From Ophiura sarsii (Eukaryota; Echinodermata; Ophiuroidea; Amphilepidida; Ophiuridae): a stretch of DNA of 64,000 nt. Shown in pieces: positions 27,001 through 42,000 of the stretch. The stretch is from positions 56,809,266 to 56,873,265 of the forward strand of contig CM069443.1 of NCBI GenBank assembly GCA_035610835.1, written 5' to 3'. Under the pieces are notes generated by a model. It saw only the letters and a list, made by a program, of their open reading frames with translations. It made no database searches and was not told where the DNA came from. The position numbers and the translations under genes were made by a program. Numbering within the stretch: position 1 is the stretch's first letter; each line of letters begins with the position of its first letter.

Positions 27001-30000
27001 AACACCCTGTTCTACAGGCCCAACAGACTCAGTTTTTTTGTTGAATTTTCATTTTTTTGTTGTTGAAAAAGTTTGGGACGATTTAAAAAAATTTGGGATC
27101 TTAATTTTTGAATTGAAATAATGTGAAAAACACACACACAAAAAACACACCTGACTGACCGACCCTACCTGAGAGGTCCGTTTGCCTGTAGAACAGGGTT
27201 TTTTTATGTGGCCTTAGCCATAGTTTAAACCCATCTAGGAAGGACCTTTCATTTTTGTCAATCCTTTATTGTTATAGAATATGAAATTAAAGACTCACAA
27301 ACTGAAAGGTTCTCGGTTTAAAGTAATTTGCTGAAATAAGGTTTGGATGAAATATTGTTATAGCAACCAAAAAAACTTTCGAAAATCCAAAACTGTCTCT
27401 AAGATACAAATTCAGTTTAAGTGGTAGTAGTTAATCACTTACTATATATGGAGAAAGGTAACAATGTTTTTATTAAACATCCATTATACATAGTGATAAG
27501 AAATATTAATATTGGAAGTTAGGTTTTGACTTATCTAAAATGTGCCATGGTTTTGACCAACAGATATAGATGAATGCAGCAGTGATACCCTGAATGAATG
27601 CCACCCCATGTCGGTATGCAGCAACTCAGACGGCTCTTATGATTGCACCTGTGTGACTGGTTACCGTGGTGATGGATTTAGTTGCCTAGGTAAGATGTCA
27701 TCTTATGACTTATACTCATCCGATTGTGCTCATACTCAAAATCCTGTTAGGTATACACATATTTTTGACAGGAATACATTGATGGTAAAATGAAGATGAA
27801 CCTTAACACTTTCCATGCGGCAGTTGTCTGCCGATTCTAAAATTTCACAAAATGTTTCAAAAATATCAACATTATTGAATGTCATTACCATATTTGGAAT
27901 CACCATGATAAATGCATTTATATAAGTATAAACATGCCTAGTATTGGTTCAGTAATCCTTGGCAAAGACTTAGACAGTTGGAAAAATTTTCTAAAAAACC
28001 TGTTTTGTGTATGGAAAAACTAATAGCCGCATGGAAAATGTTTACATTTACCTGTTTGAAGATTATTTATACTCAGTAACTTGCTTCCTTTCGTCGGACC
28101 CAATAACATGTAAGGGCGCTGTGGCCGGCAGCACTTTAATATAAATATTTATAATCTTATTTTAATTGACCCAAGTTTAAAAAAAGTGAAATTCTCCAGT
28201 GTTTATTAGGGTGTGATTTCTCAAATGTGTAATGTTTCTTTACCAAATAGGTACACGATTGCATTTTTAAGCATGAAATAACTTCCGGCATGTTAATTTT
28301 GGTACCCAGAAAAGTTGATTAAATATTAAAAAGGCGGGCCCCTGGATCCCCGGCTGTGAGGTCAGGATCTTCAGCATTTTTGTTGTTGAAAAACTTTATC
28401 ACAACCCTGGTATATGATGACACTGGTATATAAAAAGCTGAAAATAGGGAAGATTTGACGGGTGCCCTCTAAAAGAACCGTGTGGCCTTTACTCACTCCA
28501 TTGTGCATCTTAACACTTTCCACGCGGCAGGCGTCTGCAGACGACATTCCAAAATTTCACAAAACGTTTAAAGAATGTCAAAATTATTGAATTTTGTTAT
28601 TACAATATTTGAAATGCATTTAAAGATCAAAGTACAATGTAACATGCCAAGTATTGGTACAGTTATTCTTGAGATAGACTTTGAAAGTTGCGAAATGTTT
28701 CTGAAAAATCTTTTTTGTATATGTTAAAACTAATAGCTGCATGGAAAGTGTTAAACTCACATTTCATCCATTGATGAGTAATGTAGGTATGCATTCATGA
28801 ATTGCTTCATATATCACTGTAATTATATATATAAGTTATTCTTCTTTTATTTTACTTGACTTTTTTATAGAAAACTTTTTCTTTTCCTGGGGAACAAATG
28901 CCGGAGACACAAGTCTGCGCTTATCCCACGACAACAGTGATACTCAGTTCACAGAGCTGATATCAAACACGTTCAGGCCGTCAAGTGGATTCCCATATTG
29001 GGGAGAATATTTTTACAGTCTGTATGTAAGTATAATCAGTGTTAGACCAATGCCAAAGGGAAAGGTTGGGAGACCCCCCCCCCCCTTGCCATAGGGCTGT
29101 ACACCACTGTTGTTGATACCTACAAGAGAAATCAATGCAAAATCCAAGTTGTGCAAACATATTCTTGGGAGACAATGTTGAACAGCGATGGCTGACTGTA
29201 TCCCTAAGACATAATAGTATTCCTTCATTGTGGGAATTTATGGATGAATTGCTGATCTAGTCATCAAGGTGACAAGTTTGAATAAGTATCAAGTTAATAT
29301 CAGGGATTAAATCATGTTTCAGCATATGTGTATCACCAATTTACAACGGCGTTTGCGTCGTCTGCGTGGTTTGTTTCACGAGGAGGGCAACAACCGAGTG
29401 TAATAAACATGCAGTTGTCAGAATGCAAGTTGTAGATTGGTGATACACATATGCTGAAACATGATTTAACCCCTTCAACAGCAACCAAGGATATGAACGC
29501 CATTTCATAAATAGACAATGTGAATAAGAACATAATTTAATTGTACTTCATTTAACAATATCATTCAAACTTTTTTCAAAAGCCTTACCACTAAAATGAC
29601 CAAATTAACATAACAATCAAGTTCCTTTTAGTTTCAAAAGTCGATGTAAACAGCGAGTATTCTAAAACAACTCACACTGCGATTGCATGGCGCGTAATTA
29701 CATTATCCGCATGGTGCGGTTCGATCGGTGTGCTAGTTTCCATAGCAACGTGGTTCATCTCAAATTAACAACGCTTTGCTACTGTTTTTATGGTATTAGG
29801 GAATTGTTGAATAGCTGGTCATGTATCAATATACACTCCTGTCAAATATACTGGATAGTTTATGTATCGCAAGCATTCCAAATGATAAATAGTGTTCTTC
29901 AATATTGGGTATAATAGAGGTTATGTCAGCTTAATTTGCAGAACCCTGGCTTTTCATTTGGTTTTGCATGTGTCAGGAAGTACAATTTTAATGCAGTTTG

Positions 30001-33000
30001 CCAGCCAACTGCTCAATACCTTATATGATAAAATTGGAGAAGAAAGGTAAGCCTCCAGGGTGAGAATTTAGTATTTCTGCAATAGTAAATGCACAGTGAT
30101 TCATTCTGATTAGTTTGACTTGGAGACCTGACCATCGCAAAATGTCTTGAAAACTTTCTCCTTATTATTATTCAGTTCACAGAAAATGGTCTGTTCTTAT
30201 TCACAAGAGAGAATGGTGAAAAATATGGTTTTCCGTATCCTTATGAAGATGGCTTTGCTTCAAACGTAGGAGACAGAATCGTAGCACCGTTCTGGGCGGA
30301 CGTTGACTTGTCAACAGATGCAGGAGAAGTGTATTATCAGGTACAGTATATGAGACCAAGTTTGAAGGCATTTGTCTTTATCATTTTTTAGATATACTCT
30401 GATGGTAAGATAAGGGTCATAGTAAGGCAAACCTTGAATCTTGAGTTATCTTTATCATTTGAAAGATCATTATGCTAAGCTTTAAAATGATACTTATTTT
30501 TCAGTTGCTTGCACCTATATGGGATGCCATGTCATAATCACATAGCCAAAAGACGTATGTGATATGCCATTTTACCTCCAACATCATATTCAGAAGCATA
30601 TTTGAGTAATCTTGACGAAGCCCCCGATACATGTAGTCGCAATACAACATTTAGACAAAAGAGATAGAGTCACATATGTGATCAGTCGCGTCAAAAAGGA
30701 CATGTTGTCGGCAAACACAGTTGTGAGATAGAGGCCAATATATGTGGTGAAATATAAAGAAAATGATAGAACAACTTTGGCTTCTTCAAATCATATCTTT
30801 TGATTACAAAGTCCGTTTACCTTCAACATTGTATCATTTCAACGCTTAAATTGTGCTCTTTCAAGTGATACCAATAACTCAGATTTGACTCAGGCCACCA
30901 ACATGTCCATTTTGACATGACGGGTCACATATATGCTCCACTCCTGAAGACTGCTGGAGAACTTACTAAATCTACTTCCAGTCACAAGTTTCCCGTCAGA
31001 GATCTGGATCATCAGTCTACCAGTTTTGATGAAGCTGATTGGTTCATTGGTGAAACTATCAGCAAAAATGGAAGCCTTTCAGCTTCTTTTCTCTGATCTT
31101 GAGAAATAAACAGATTATTTATTAGCTATGTCATTTGCCACAGACTTCCCATGTGATTGGTAAGTTGGTTACAATAATTTTATCTTGCATTCAATGTTGC
31201 AAAAAAGAAAAGACTCATTATACTGAATGAATGGTATATTCCGTCTTGTCTTTTTGTGCGTAGGTGTATGATAGAGAGACCGCTGATGCCACACAGCAAG
31301 CAGTCCTGAATGATGCATCGGCTAGAATCAGGTCCACAGATAGTAGTGTTAGTGGTATGGGTATCACATTCACTGCTACATGGATGCTATTAGTGACCTG
31401 GGAGGAGGTGTTGTCTGAGTTTACAGGGAATAAGGTATATTGAGGGTGAAGGAGAGAGGAAGTGGAAAGAGAGGGCGAGGGGGAGGGGACGGGAAGAAGA
31501 GGGGAAGGGGAGGGGAAAAGAGAGGAGGGAGAAGGGGTGGGAGAGGGAATAGGAGGGAAAGAGAAGGGAGATGAGAGAATGGGGAGAGGAAGAAGGGGAT
31601 GGGAGAGGGAATAGGAGGGGAAGAGAAGAGAGAGGGGAAATGATGGAATGTAGAGGGGAAGGGGGGAGAAGCGGAGAGGGAACAAGCGGGGAAGAGAAGA
31701 GGGAGGGGATGAAAAGAAGGGAGGGGATTGTATGAGAGGCAAGATGAGGGGAGGGAAGATGTTGGTGATATGGGAGGAGGAGAGGGAGGGATGGGAAGGG
31801 AGAGAGAGTGGGGAGAGGAGGGGAGGGGTAATTGAGGTGAGCGGTCTGGATATCAATTTACTTTCTCATGGATGATGACTCGGGAGATGTTATTGTCTGA
31901 GGTAATGGGTAATAAAGTGCATTGGTTCTCAGGGGTAGGGTAGGGGTGAGTTGGCAATTAGTGTGAGTGTACCAGGCCATGCATTTGTACTACATTGATG
32001 TTCTTGGTGACTTTGGAAGAAGTATTATCTGATTTTATTAGAAATAGGGTATGATATTTCTCAGAGGAAAGGTCTACGGGAGGGCTTATGGTATCTGAAT
32101 TCTCTGGGGAGGTATTGGTGGGGAGAAAGGGGAATGGAGGGTGAGAGGCTAGGTAACTAATTAACCCACTCTGTGGTTAATGTATAAATATATTTTCATT
32201 TTGCTAGAAGCACAGCAATAGTAAAAAAGTTTAGTACAACCCCAAAGTTGTGGGCCCTTGGAAGCTCTGCAAATCGCAATGTAGCCATCTTTGTACACAT
32301 TTTTGCTCTGGCCTGATAAATGTACAAGTTTAACAAAACCATTTATTTTTTCTGGTAGCCTAATACATTCCAAGCAGCATTGGTAACTGATGGTAGGTTC
32401 AGCTTTGCCATATTCTACTACCGCGAAGAAGAGATGCTCTGGGACTCCGACCTGTTATTGGACAGAGACGTCATCATCGGCTACAACACTGGCGATATGA
32501 TACACCGTAACGTCCACGAGGAAGATCCGCCGTTTGCGACGGTCAATTCACGGTACCGCCCCGACAAGATGGTTGGAAACACAGGTCTTAAGGGCCGTTG
32601 GATACTACGATTAGAGATGAACACGCTGTCGACAGTTAATTACAAGAGTCAGTGTTTTGAGTGGTACAATAGGTATGTAGGTTTGTTGATAACCCCTGAT
32701 TTTGTTACAGTGGGTTGAACAAGAAGCACCCACCAAATTGTTTCTGTGTATGCTTAATTAGCACAAATGATATGCTTGCCAGGCAATTCAAAAGACCCCA
32801 CCCTTTTCAAATTACCAATTTTTTTTTTTATCAGGAAACTTTTCCTCATTTTCCCTTCCACTACATTAATTTTGACAAGATATCTTGATTTTTATCCCCT
32901 TGTATATTGATGTCTGTAAAAATGACTTTTCCACTGATAATTGTAGGTCTTTTTTCCATATTCTCCATGAATGCCACAGTTTGAATTTCATCGTATGTTA

Positions 33001-36000
33001 CACAAAAATGTATTTGGATTCCTAACCTATTGCTGAATTCTTCCGTATATTTTATTATGTTAAAGCTGAAAAGTAATAGCAATTTTGATGAGAAGAGTCT
33101 ATGGTAATGCAAGAATGGATTCTCAGATTCAATCTAAAATTCTAATTCTGAATACTGTAAAAGTGGACATTTTTGCGCTACATTTATTTTCGCGCTACAT
33201 TTATTTTCGCGCTACATTTATTTTCGCGCTACATTTATTTTCGCGCTACATTTATTTTCGCGCTACGTTTATTTTGGCGCTACGTTTATTTTCGCGCTAC
33301 GTTTATTTTCGCGCTACATTTATTTTCGCGCTACATTTATTTTCGCGCTACATTTATTTTCGCGCTACATTTATTTTCGCGCTACATTTATTTTCGCGCT
33401 ACATTTATTTTCGCGCTATATTTATTTTCGCGCTACATTATTTTTTGGGCTACATTTATTTTCGTGCTACATTTATTTTCGCGCTACATTTATTTTCGCG
33501 CCAAAATTAGCAAGCGCGAAAAGAAAAATGCGCAAATATATTCATTTTGTATGTAGGTCAATGCAAGGAAGCTCAAAATCGCGAAAATAAAAACAAGCAA
33601 AATTGTTTAAAATATGCAAAGTGCAAATAATTATGCACATTTCAATTTTGAATCTCTTCTCTACAGGCAACCAGACCCAGCAACGTGGACCGACTCTCTT
33701 GGCACGTGTCCATGTAGTTTTGATCAAGCCCGAACCGACAGTGGTTATGGTACTGGGGACTCTGCACAAAGCCAATCGGATTTGCTGCTAACCATTGACA
33801 GTTCAAAGATTGGATATGATGATGAGATATTACAAAATGTTGCTGGGCTTTACGGTGAGGCATTATTCTATATGTATTTTATTTATGAGGTTCCATCAAT
33901 TATTGGGTAGGGTTTTGGAGTCAGGGTGTGTGGGGAGGGAGGTCATTCATTTATTCATTCATGCATAATATTTATTAACACAATCCAACAATGTATAGAC
34001 GTTATTCTTAATTGGTGCATTTGGCGTCGAAGAGGGATTTACGTGAGTGAAAACGAGGCTAGTGATGTACTCAATACGAGAGTGCTGTAGTTTTCAATGG
34101 GGTGAACTTTGCACTAATCATAAAAATTCTTCGTACTTCTGAACTGTTCAACATTTGACCTTATTACATTCGTGGAATTAATTTAAACATATTTATAAAC
34201 TATTTATTCCCACTAGTTTGAAATTAAATGTTTGCTGGTAACCCAAAACTACAGGAAAATTTAGAAGTTCACAGTTCATTCACATTGCCGTCAAGGAGAT
34301 TGTAATGTTTATTGGATGATATAATTGCTCTGAGTATGCACAGTTGGATCATGGTTTGACGCGAGCCCTCTTTAACGGAAATGCTGCCAATTAAGAATAT
34401 CGTCTTTTATAACAAGAAATAACAAGAAAACATACGATAAACAAGTAAAGAATCATGAAAGAAGTAAATCAATATGATAGATTGTAATGAGTAGATGTCG
34501 AGAGAGTTCCAGATTTGAGGCCCATTATAGATTACAGACATTGACAATGGATTTTAGATTTTAAATAATGAAGTTATTTGCGTTTCTAGTATTATAACTA
34601 TGAACATCTTCATGTTTAGAGAAGAAAACCAAAAAGAATTAGGGATATTGTTGAAACAGAACATAAATAAGGCAATTTGAAGTTGGGTTAAGTTTGAAGT
34701 AGAATTTCTACATATGACCAGGGTATTTTCAGGTGGGGGAAAAAGTGTAAATAATGCGACAATGGATGACATGTTTACACTTTAGATTGTATTCAAATCA
34801 ATTTTATCAATTTAAAAGACTTTGTGATTAAACCAAAACTATAATTTAGTTCTTGTAAATCTCTTTCACAGAAACTACTCTGTGCATTCAGTCAGCCATA
34901 CCCAATGCACAAGGAGCAAGTATGCGATGTTGTTACAGAGATGACACATCGCTAATTCAGGGATATGGTGGCTTGTGGACGAGTACTTTTATTGAGAGAC
35001 AATCTTTTGTTTTGGGAGACTTTTATGATGAGCAGCAATATATCAACTATCTGGGTAAGTAGAACCAAGGGAAAGTTGGGGACGGGTAGAGGGGGGACGG
35101 GTAGAGGGTAGACTGAATCCTTCACTTCTTCACAATGTACACACGGTCCCAGTTAGGGTGCTCAAAAGTGAAGACTTACAAAAATACAATTCCACACACC
35201 ATATCCTCCGCACTGTGTCGGGGGTTTCACGCGGTGTTGTGCATTGCATGATGCGATGTGGCGCTCTGATTTACCTCCCATGGCGCAGCGGGGAACAATC
35301 GTTAAACAAGATAAAGTTTGAATTTGACCAATCAAGTGCTATGGTGTTGTTGTTGGGCAGATAATTGCACATTGGCTGGGCAGTTAGTTAAGTTAGAAGT
35401 GACCGGTTTCCACGACACTACTATTCACTTTTTTGCTGTGTTTTTTCCCAGTCCCTCGATTTAGTCTGCCATTTTTAAAGATGACGGCTAAATAGAGGGA
35501 CGTGGGGACCATTCTAGGTAGGGAGCAGAAATCAAGTAGCTGATAAGGTGAAAGGGTTAGGTACACATGTAAATAGCCATATAGCCACAGATGATGCATC
35601 ATGTTTTGTCTATTTGCAGTAGTAATAAAAAAAATCTTCAATTGGATTTCAACATTAAATGTTTCCTCTCGCTTTTCAAATTTTTGATCCCTGAACAACT
35701 TTGACCAATTTTATCTTCAAAAGAACAAAATATTTGTGCAGTTTTTGATACTTATGCACATGAATCAACTAAATTACCCATCTATGAAAAATTCTCTCGT
35801 TTCACTTTTCTTTTCATATTTATGATCGTGAATTTATTCTTTTGGTACTTCTAATCGATTGAATCGGAAATAACATTTTGACGTCGAATGATTTACTTCC
35901 TCAGATGAAGATTTGCTATCAAGGTACTTCTGCTGCACAGCTTCGCAAGATCCGTCTTTCTGCGATTTATACCGAGAAAAGCGCCCTGAGGGGACTTGCG

Positions 36001-39000
36001 ATGGATATGAACCACCAGTCTCAGGTAGGCATATCAGGTTTTCCTGTAACATTTAAACGGAGAATGAATCCTAAAAAAACCATTTTCTCATGTTAATTAC
36101 TGGTTCATGATTTGATTATTATATATGGTTTAGTATACAATAGCATTAACCAGATGGCCTAGATATAATCAAAACAAATAATTGTCGATTCGAGCATGGG
36201 GATCGATCGTGACCCGAGCGCTTGCGTTCTTCCCAAAGTTTAACACGGTCTTTCGACGCACTGCATTCTAAAACTACAGGCGCACAGCGCTGTTGGGGTC
36301 ACACTGATGTTCGCAAGGAAATTATTTGAAATGATTGACAATTATTTGTTTTCATTATGTTACACTTCGATTTTGAGTTCTAATTTGAAATATTTTTGCC
36401 CTTAACAGTAATAGCCACTTAATTTGATGAATGGGTGTATTGATGTGTTAGACCTGAATGATGGGATCACTTGACCATAGCTCAAACTGTGAATGGTGTG
36501 ACGTACATTGATCCAAATTGTTATTAGACTAAATTTTATGTGAGAACAATCAATAAATAAACCACTCTATGCTAATTGACCGCATTTGTTACTTTTTGGT
36601 AATGGGTTAAATTTAGGTTAACAAACCAGTTGAACCTTTACAACAGTACTGGACCATATAGACATTTGTCTATATTGCCAATTAATTACTTTAACGATAT
36701 CTCACAGGTTGGATGTTCGGCGACCCCCACATGAGAACCATGGACGGCTACCAGTACACCTTCAACGGCAAAGGGGAGTACATCTTGGTAGACGCCCAAG
36801 ATGGGTCCTTCATCCTCCAAGCCCGTATGGCCGAGCCTATCAACATGGTAGATGATGCTGCCACGGGGGCCACGGTGTTCACGGCGTGCAGCGCTAGGCA
36901 GACTGGATCCACCCTGGTAGAGATGGTCATGAATGATGATGGGACGGATTTTAGCGTGACTCTGAATGGAACACAGACGGTGGATAAGATTTCCCTCCTA
37001 AATGGTAGGGTAAACAAATGTCTAATTGATAATATGTGACGCAAACAAGCGGAATGAGTCTTATGTCGGGAATATTGATTTTGAGTTACAGGTAAAAAGA
37101 ATTGATAAATTGTTATGTTTTACTTTGTTTTCTCAGTTGGTAAACTGTTTGTAACTTAAAAACTAGAAGTTTGATTTAAGTGGGGTTTGACCATACTGTA
37201 GCATTTGTTCACCTGCTTTTAAATGATGGACAAATATCAAATTTCAAGACTGCCGACATAAGACTCATTCCGCTTGATTGCGTCACATATGTGTAAAGCC
37301 GCAGCAAAAGGGTGCAGTTGTCTCAAAGAAAAAAGTTGAAATCTTAATTACAAACAAAATGAGCTTTTTGAATACTTTAAAATGACACCTTTGTGGTCAA
37401 GATATACTGCTTTCTAATTTTATGATGAAAAAAATATTTAAAATTGTCTTTATTTTTTCTTCTTTGTTTTTCCACGCCTAATTCCATCAATATCTCAACA
37501 TGCATTTTTATTTTGTCGCCGACACAACAGAATGAGAATAATGATATAATGCTAATTTTCATTTCTTATTTCCTCACAGGTCCCTACTACAATCCAGCAG
37601 ACCCCAACTTCAACATTGAATTGTTACGTGACAACTACACGTCGGCAATCACCGGCAAAGATCGCATCGTGGTTTATTGGAATAGTGGCATCTCGGTGTC
37701 TGTCTCCATCAGCCAGCAGATGTTGGATATCATATTTGCTGCGCCACAAAGACTCATGGGCAATAACATCAAAGGCATGCTTGGTAAGGAAATACTTAAT
37801 TGTGACCTGTCATAACTAAACAAATGGATATCTTTAAACCCTGAGCACTACCTGCATATATATATAACAGTGTATACAATTGGTTCATCAAGATATACTA
37901 ATTTGAATTACCAATTAAAATTCTGCTTCTAAAATATTTAACTCCAATCTTAATTATCAGGGATACAATTATTCTATTAATGTCTCTGATTGGTGCAACA
38001 TATTGTTGTATCCATCTTTCTGACAATATTGTTGTATCCATCTTTCTGACCAAATTGAACCAAGCAGGTAGTTCACAAAGGGTTCAGGCAAGTTCCAACC
38101 TTAATTGTTTTATCTCAGCTGACCCCCCTCCCCCCCCCCCCCTTTCAAAGCTCTTAAATGATGCCTTGTCAGTAGGTAATTTGAATCATAACACTTTCTA
38201 TTCGGGAGGCGCCTGCAGACGACATTCCAAAATGTCACAAAATAATTGAATTTCATTACCATATTTGGAATCACCATGAGAAAAGCATTGAAATAAGTAC
38301 AAACATACCTAGTATTGATTCAGTAATCCTCAAGATAGACCTTGAAAGTTGGGAACGGTTTCTGAAAAATATATGTTTTGTATTGTGGTAAAACCAAACG
38401 ACTTGTGGAAAGCGTTAAATCACAAGTTATGATTTCAAGAAGCATATACTAGTTTCTTATTATTGGTTTTTATTCCAACAACTTAATTAGCCTATATCTC
38501 TTCCCTCTTTACCCCTTACCCCTGACCCCACCCACAGTCAGTCTTTGAATATCTTATTGGTTTATTTTCTTCTGTAGGTGTATGGAACAATGACTACACC
38601 GATGACTTTTTGTTGCGTGATGGCACCACTTTGGTTGTCGGTGAAAACGATGACCTCTCAGACGTAGAAATTAACAACTTTGGGGAATCATGTAAGTGAA
38701 ATATCTATAGTTTGATCCGTTCCAAATTGGCGAGAAATATTCAGTTTTATCTCACCGCGCGCAAAAGTAATCCAAGCAACTTTTTGACCTGTATCTGTGG
38801 AACTTACATCATTGAAGAATAGGAACACAAAAGGGGGGAACATACCATTTTAGACAAGCTCATTTTGTTGTCTTATTCTCAGTTGTATACGACCATAGAA
38901 CCAGTTTTACAGTTTCGGACCTATGCATACTGGTCATGTCATTTTGTCTTTTGATAGTATTTTGTGAATCAGATGATTGTATGCAGTCTACAGGTGACTA

Positions 39001-42000
39001 AAGTTTGAAGACCCCCTCACATCCTTCATGAAGTGCTGTTAAACATTTCTTCCGAGCGGTCGAAGGCTCACAACTTTAACATACTAATTACCAGTTATTA
39101 AAGGCAGGAATCATTCTTCAATTGTTGTGCTTCGTTCTTTTTATTGTGTCTTATGTATTATTATTTGGTGCTTTTGATCATGGCATCAAACTCAATCATT
39201 TAAGAATCACCATTGTGGAAATCATTGTAGGATCAACAACAGGTACAGGGAGCTTGCTGTATAGAACTAATCATAGCTCATCATCATCAACACTTGAACA
39301 CTGCCATCTATATTGTTAATTGGCTTAACCCTAACCTTCCTGGATCCTACAAAACCAGACAGTGACAGCGGCCCCGTCAATCTTGTACCACGCTCAGCGC
39401 AGAGTTCAACTTGTGAAAAAAACTTAAGTTTTTTGAACCTCACTTGTATTGCTCAGTCGGCAGAGCATCAGACTTGCACGATGCGGAGACTGATTTTCCC
39501 CTCAAATTTGACCCGTTTTTTCCCCTGATAGTTTAATTCACAAAAACACGCCCGGGGAGTTAGGGTTAAGGGACTTAAACTATTTGTATATGTGACCCGT
39601 CACGTCAAAATGGACATGTTGGAGGCCCGAGTCAATTTTGAGTTATTGGTATAATTTGAAAGAGAACATTTTAAGCTTTGAAATGATACCTTGTTGAATG
39701 TAATCGGACTTTGTAATCACAAGATATGAATTGAAGAAGCATATTTTTGTCTAGTATTTTCTTTATGTTTCACCAAATATATTGCCCTCTATCTCAAAAC
39801 TGTGTTTGCCGACAACATGTCCTTTTTGACGTGACTGATCACATATTTAAGAAGCTTTTTTTCTTGCAACAGGGAGAGCCTCTGCAGATGAATCCCTCTT
39901 CACCTATCCAGACGGAACATCTTGGACAGATTATAACGATTTGAACTTTCAACCCATCGTCCTGTCGACCCTCATGGAATCTTTCGCTGGCACCGTGTTT
40001 CTTTCCGATGCCCAGACTGTATGCCAAGATGACTCTGAGTGCCTGTATGATACACTTGCCACTAGGAACGTGGCTATTGGAGCTAATACAAAACTGACTA
40101 GCTTAGATTTGCAGGAGGAAGCCATGTCGCTAGGTACATTTTGTAAACTGTTCTTTTTAGTTTTTCCTTCAAGGGTCATGTTCTTCTTTAAAGGAGAACA
40201 GTGCTATTTATGAAACTAAGCATTATATGGTAGGAAAATAATGATCTAATGTATATTGACCAGTTTAATCGAACACAGAACTATAATGACTTGACTCATC
40301 TTAAGATGTATACATTTGTGCAAGCAATACTTACAATAAGGTAATGATTTTCAACATAAAACATTGTTGGTTGTTTATTTCGTCGTTACAGCTAATTTTG
40401 CACCCAACATAACGGCTTCTCCGAAGGTGATCTCCGCCGTAGTGGGGGAGGAGATGGAGTTCTTGATTGTGGCAAGTGACCCGGAAGGGGACCCGATCAG
40501 TTATTCAATGTACACAAACATCAACGGCGCCACTTTCGATAGAGTGGATGATAATTGTAAGTAAAAGAAGGTGGGGGATCGGAGGGGTTATTCAAAAAGT
40601 TCCGCCTTTACTTCTATATTTTGGCATGTATAAATGGCAGTCACATTACTTGATGGTTGATATGAATGTATTGGTTATTTGACAGCAAGTGACCTGTAGA
40701 GGGATGCTATGGAATATTCCATATATCAGCCATTCTACATTTATTACTGTGGATGATAATTGCAAGCTACACAAACCAGAGGGTTGATTGGTGCGTCAGT
40801 CACAAAATTCTGTTATCCCTGTTTTCACTCATCTTGCATGTACAGGTGTTATGACTAAATTGGACTTATGTTTCTATTTTTGTGACTCAAAAAAGACTGG
40901 CAATGCAAGTCTAAATATTTGTACAATTTTATTTTTGATTCTTGCACTTAGTAAAGTATGTGTTTTAACTGACTTTATCTTTTCTGTATCTCTATAAAGC
41001 TGCGGTATTCAAATGGACTCCCATCAGCAAAGATTTGGCCCAAATAGGATTTGTAGCCAGTGATCAGAGAGCTAACACCGTGGCCTTCCCAGAGGTGCTT
41101 ATGTGCGACTGTCAAAATGGCGGTACATGTAACTTTAACCAGCTGACCAGTAATAATGATATTGTGGATGATAGTTTTGCAGTAAGTGATGCTTATTAAT
41201 TAGGCAAAAAAGAATTGTGTTGCCCTAAGTGACCGACCCTAAATCTCAAAAATCAGGGTGACATTTTATTTGTTTAAGATTTAAATTTTTCCCAATTTGT
41301 CAAAATATTACTATTTTCTGCTTGAAATGCATAAGTTTGCTTAAATAGTTTGCTTAAATAGTTTGCTTTTAAACTATTATCACACTATAATCATTTGTCA
41401 AATTGACGTATACCTCATGAACCGCGGTCTGTCAGTAATATTTGTCAGCAAAAAAAAACAAGGGAACATCGACCACCCGACCCGTTGGCACTTGAGGGCA
41501 ACAAAACAATTTGTTTCCCTATATAAGCTTTGACCAACTTAAGGACCCTGAGACACTGAGCTATTACAAGGAAGTTGAAGCAAAACCTGTTTTCTGTAGA
41601 ACTTTCCCAAACTCTTTGCTATGGATTCCCCTTAAGCGTACAACTGCAAGGAGTATTTAGTTGATATTAGTTTAGATGATTTGATCCACAGTTTAGATGA
41701 TTTGATCCACAGTTTAGATGATTTAATTCACATTGTCTCAAATGGCAATAATATCGTCCATTCTGGGAATAGGTTCATCAGGTCAGTTGTGTAATGCAAT
41801 TGATCAGAATTATGTAGTGCAGGACCAATAAACTTTGCCTGAATGTTTCAGCAACTAACATGGACGACTTTCCCATCACGCTTGTTGTTAGTTACATGTG
41901 ACAACTTCTTCTAACGATGTGAAGCGGAATTTTTTATATTATATTTTCTTATTCATGCTGGACCTTCTTAATAAATATCAAGCAAAATGAGTCGGAAGTT

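Noticed and set aside
31218..31856. 212-residue antisense open frame rich in Ser, Pro and Leu
   Set aside because: It is the complement of the polypurine tract and of NIDO exon 3. It is a composition artefact with no domain.
33085..33556. Open frames of repeated [21 protein letters not shown] sequence
   Set aside because: Produced by the 17-bp minisatellite, open in more than one frame; no protein signature.
39447..39500. Functional tRNA gene
   Set aside because: Only a D-arm-like stretch is present; no B box, anticodon arm or acceptor stem could be paired.
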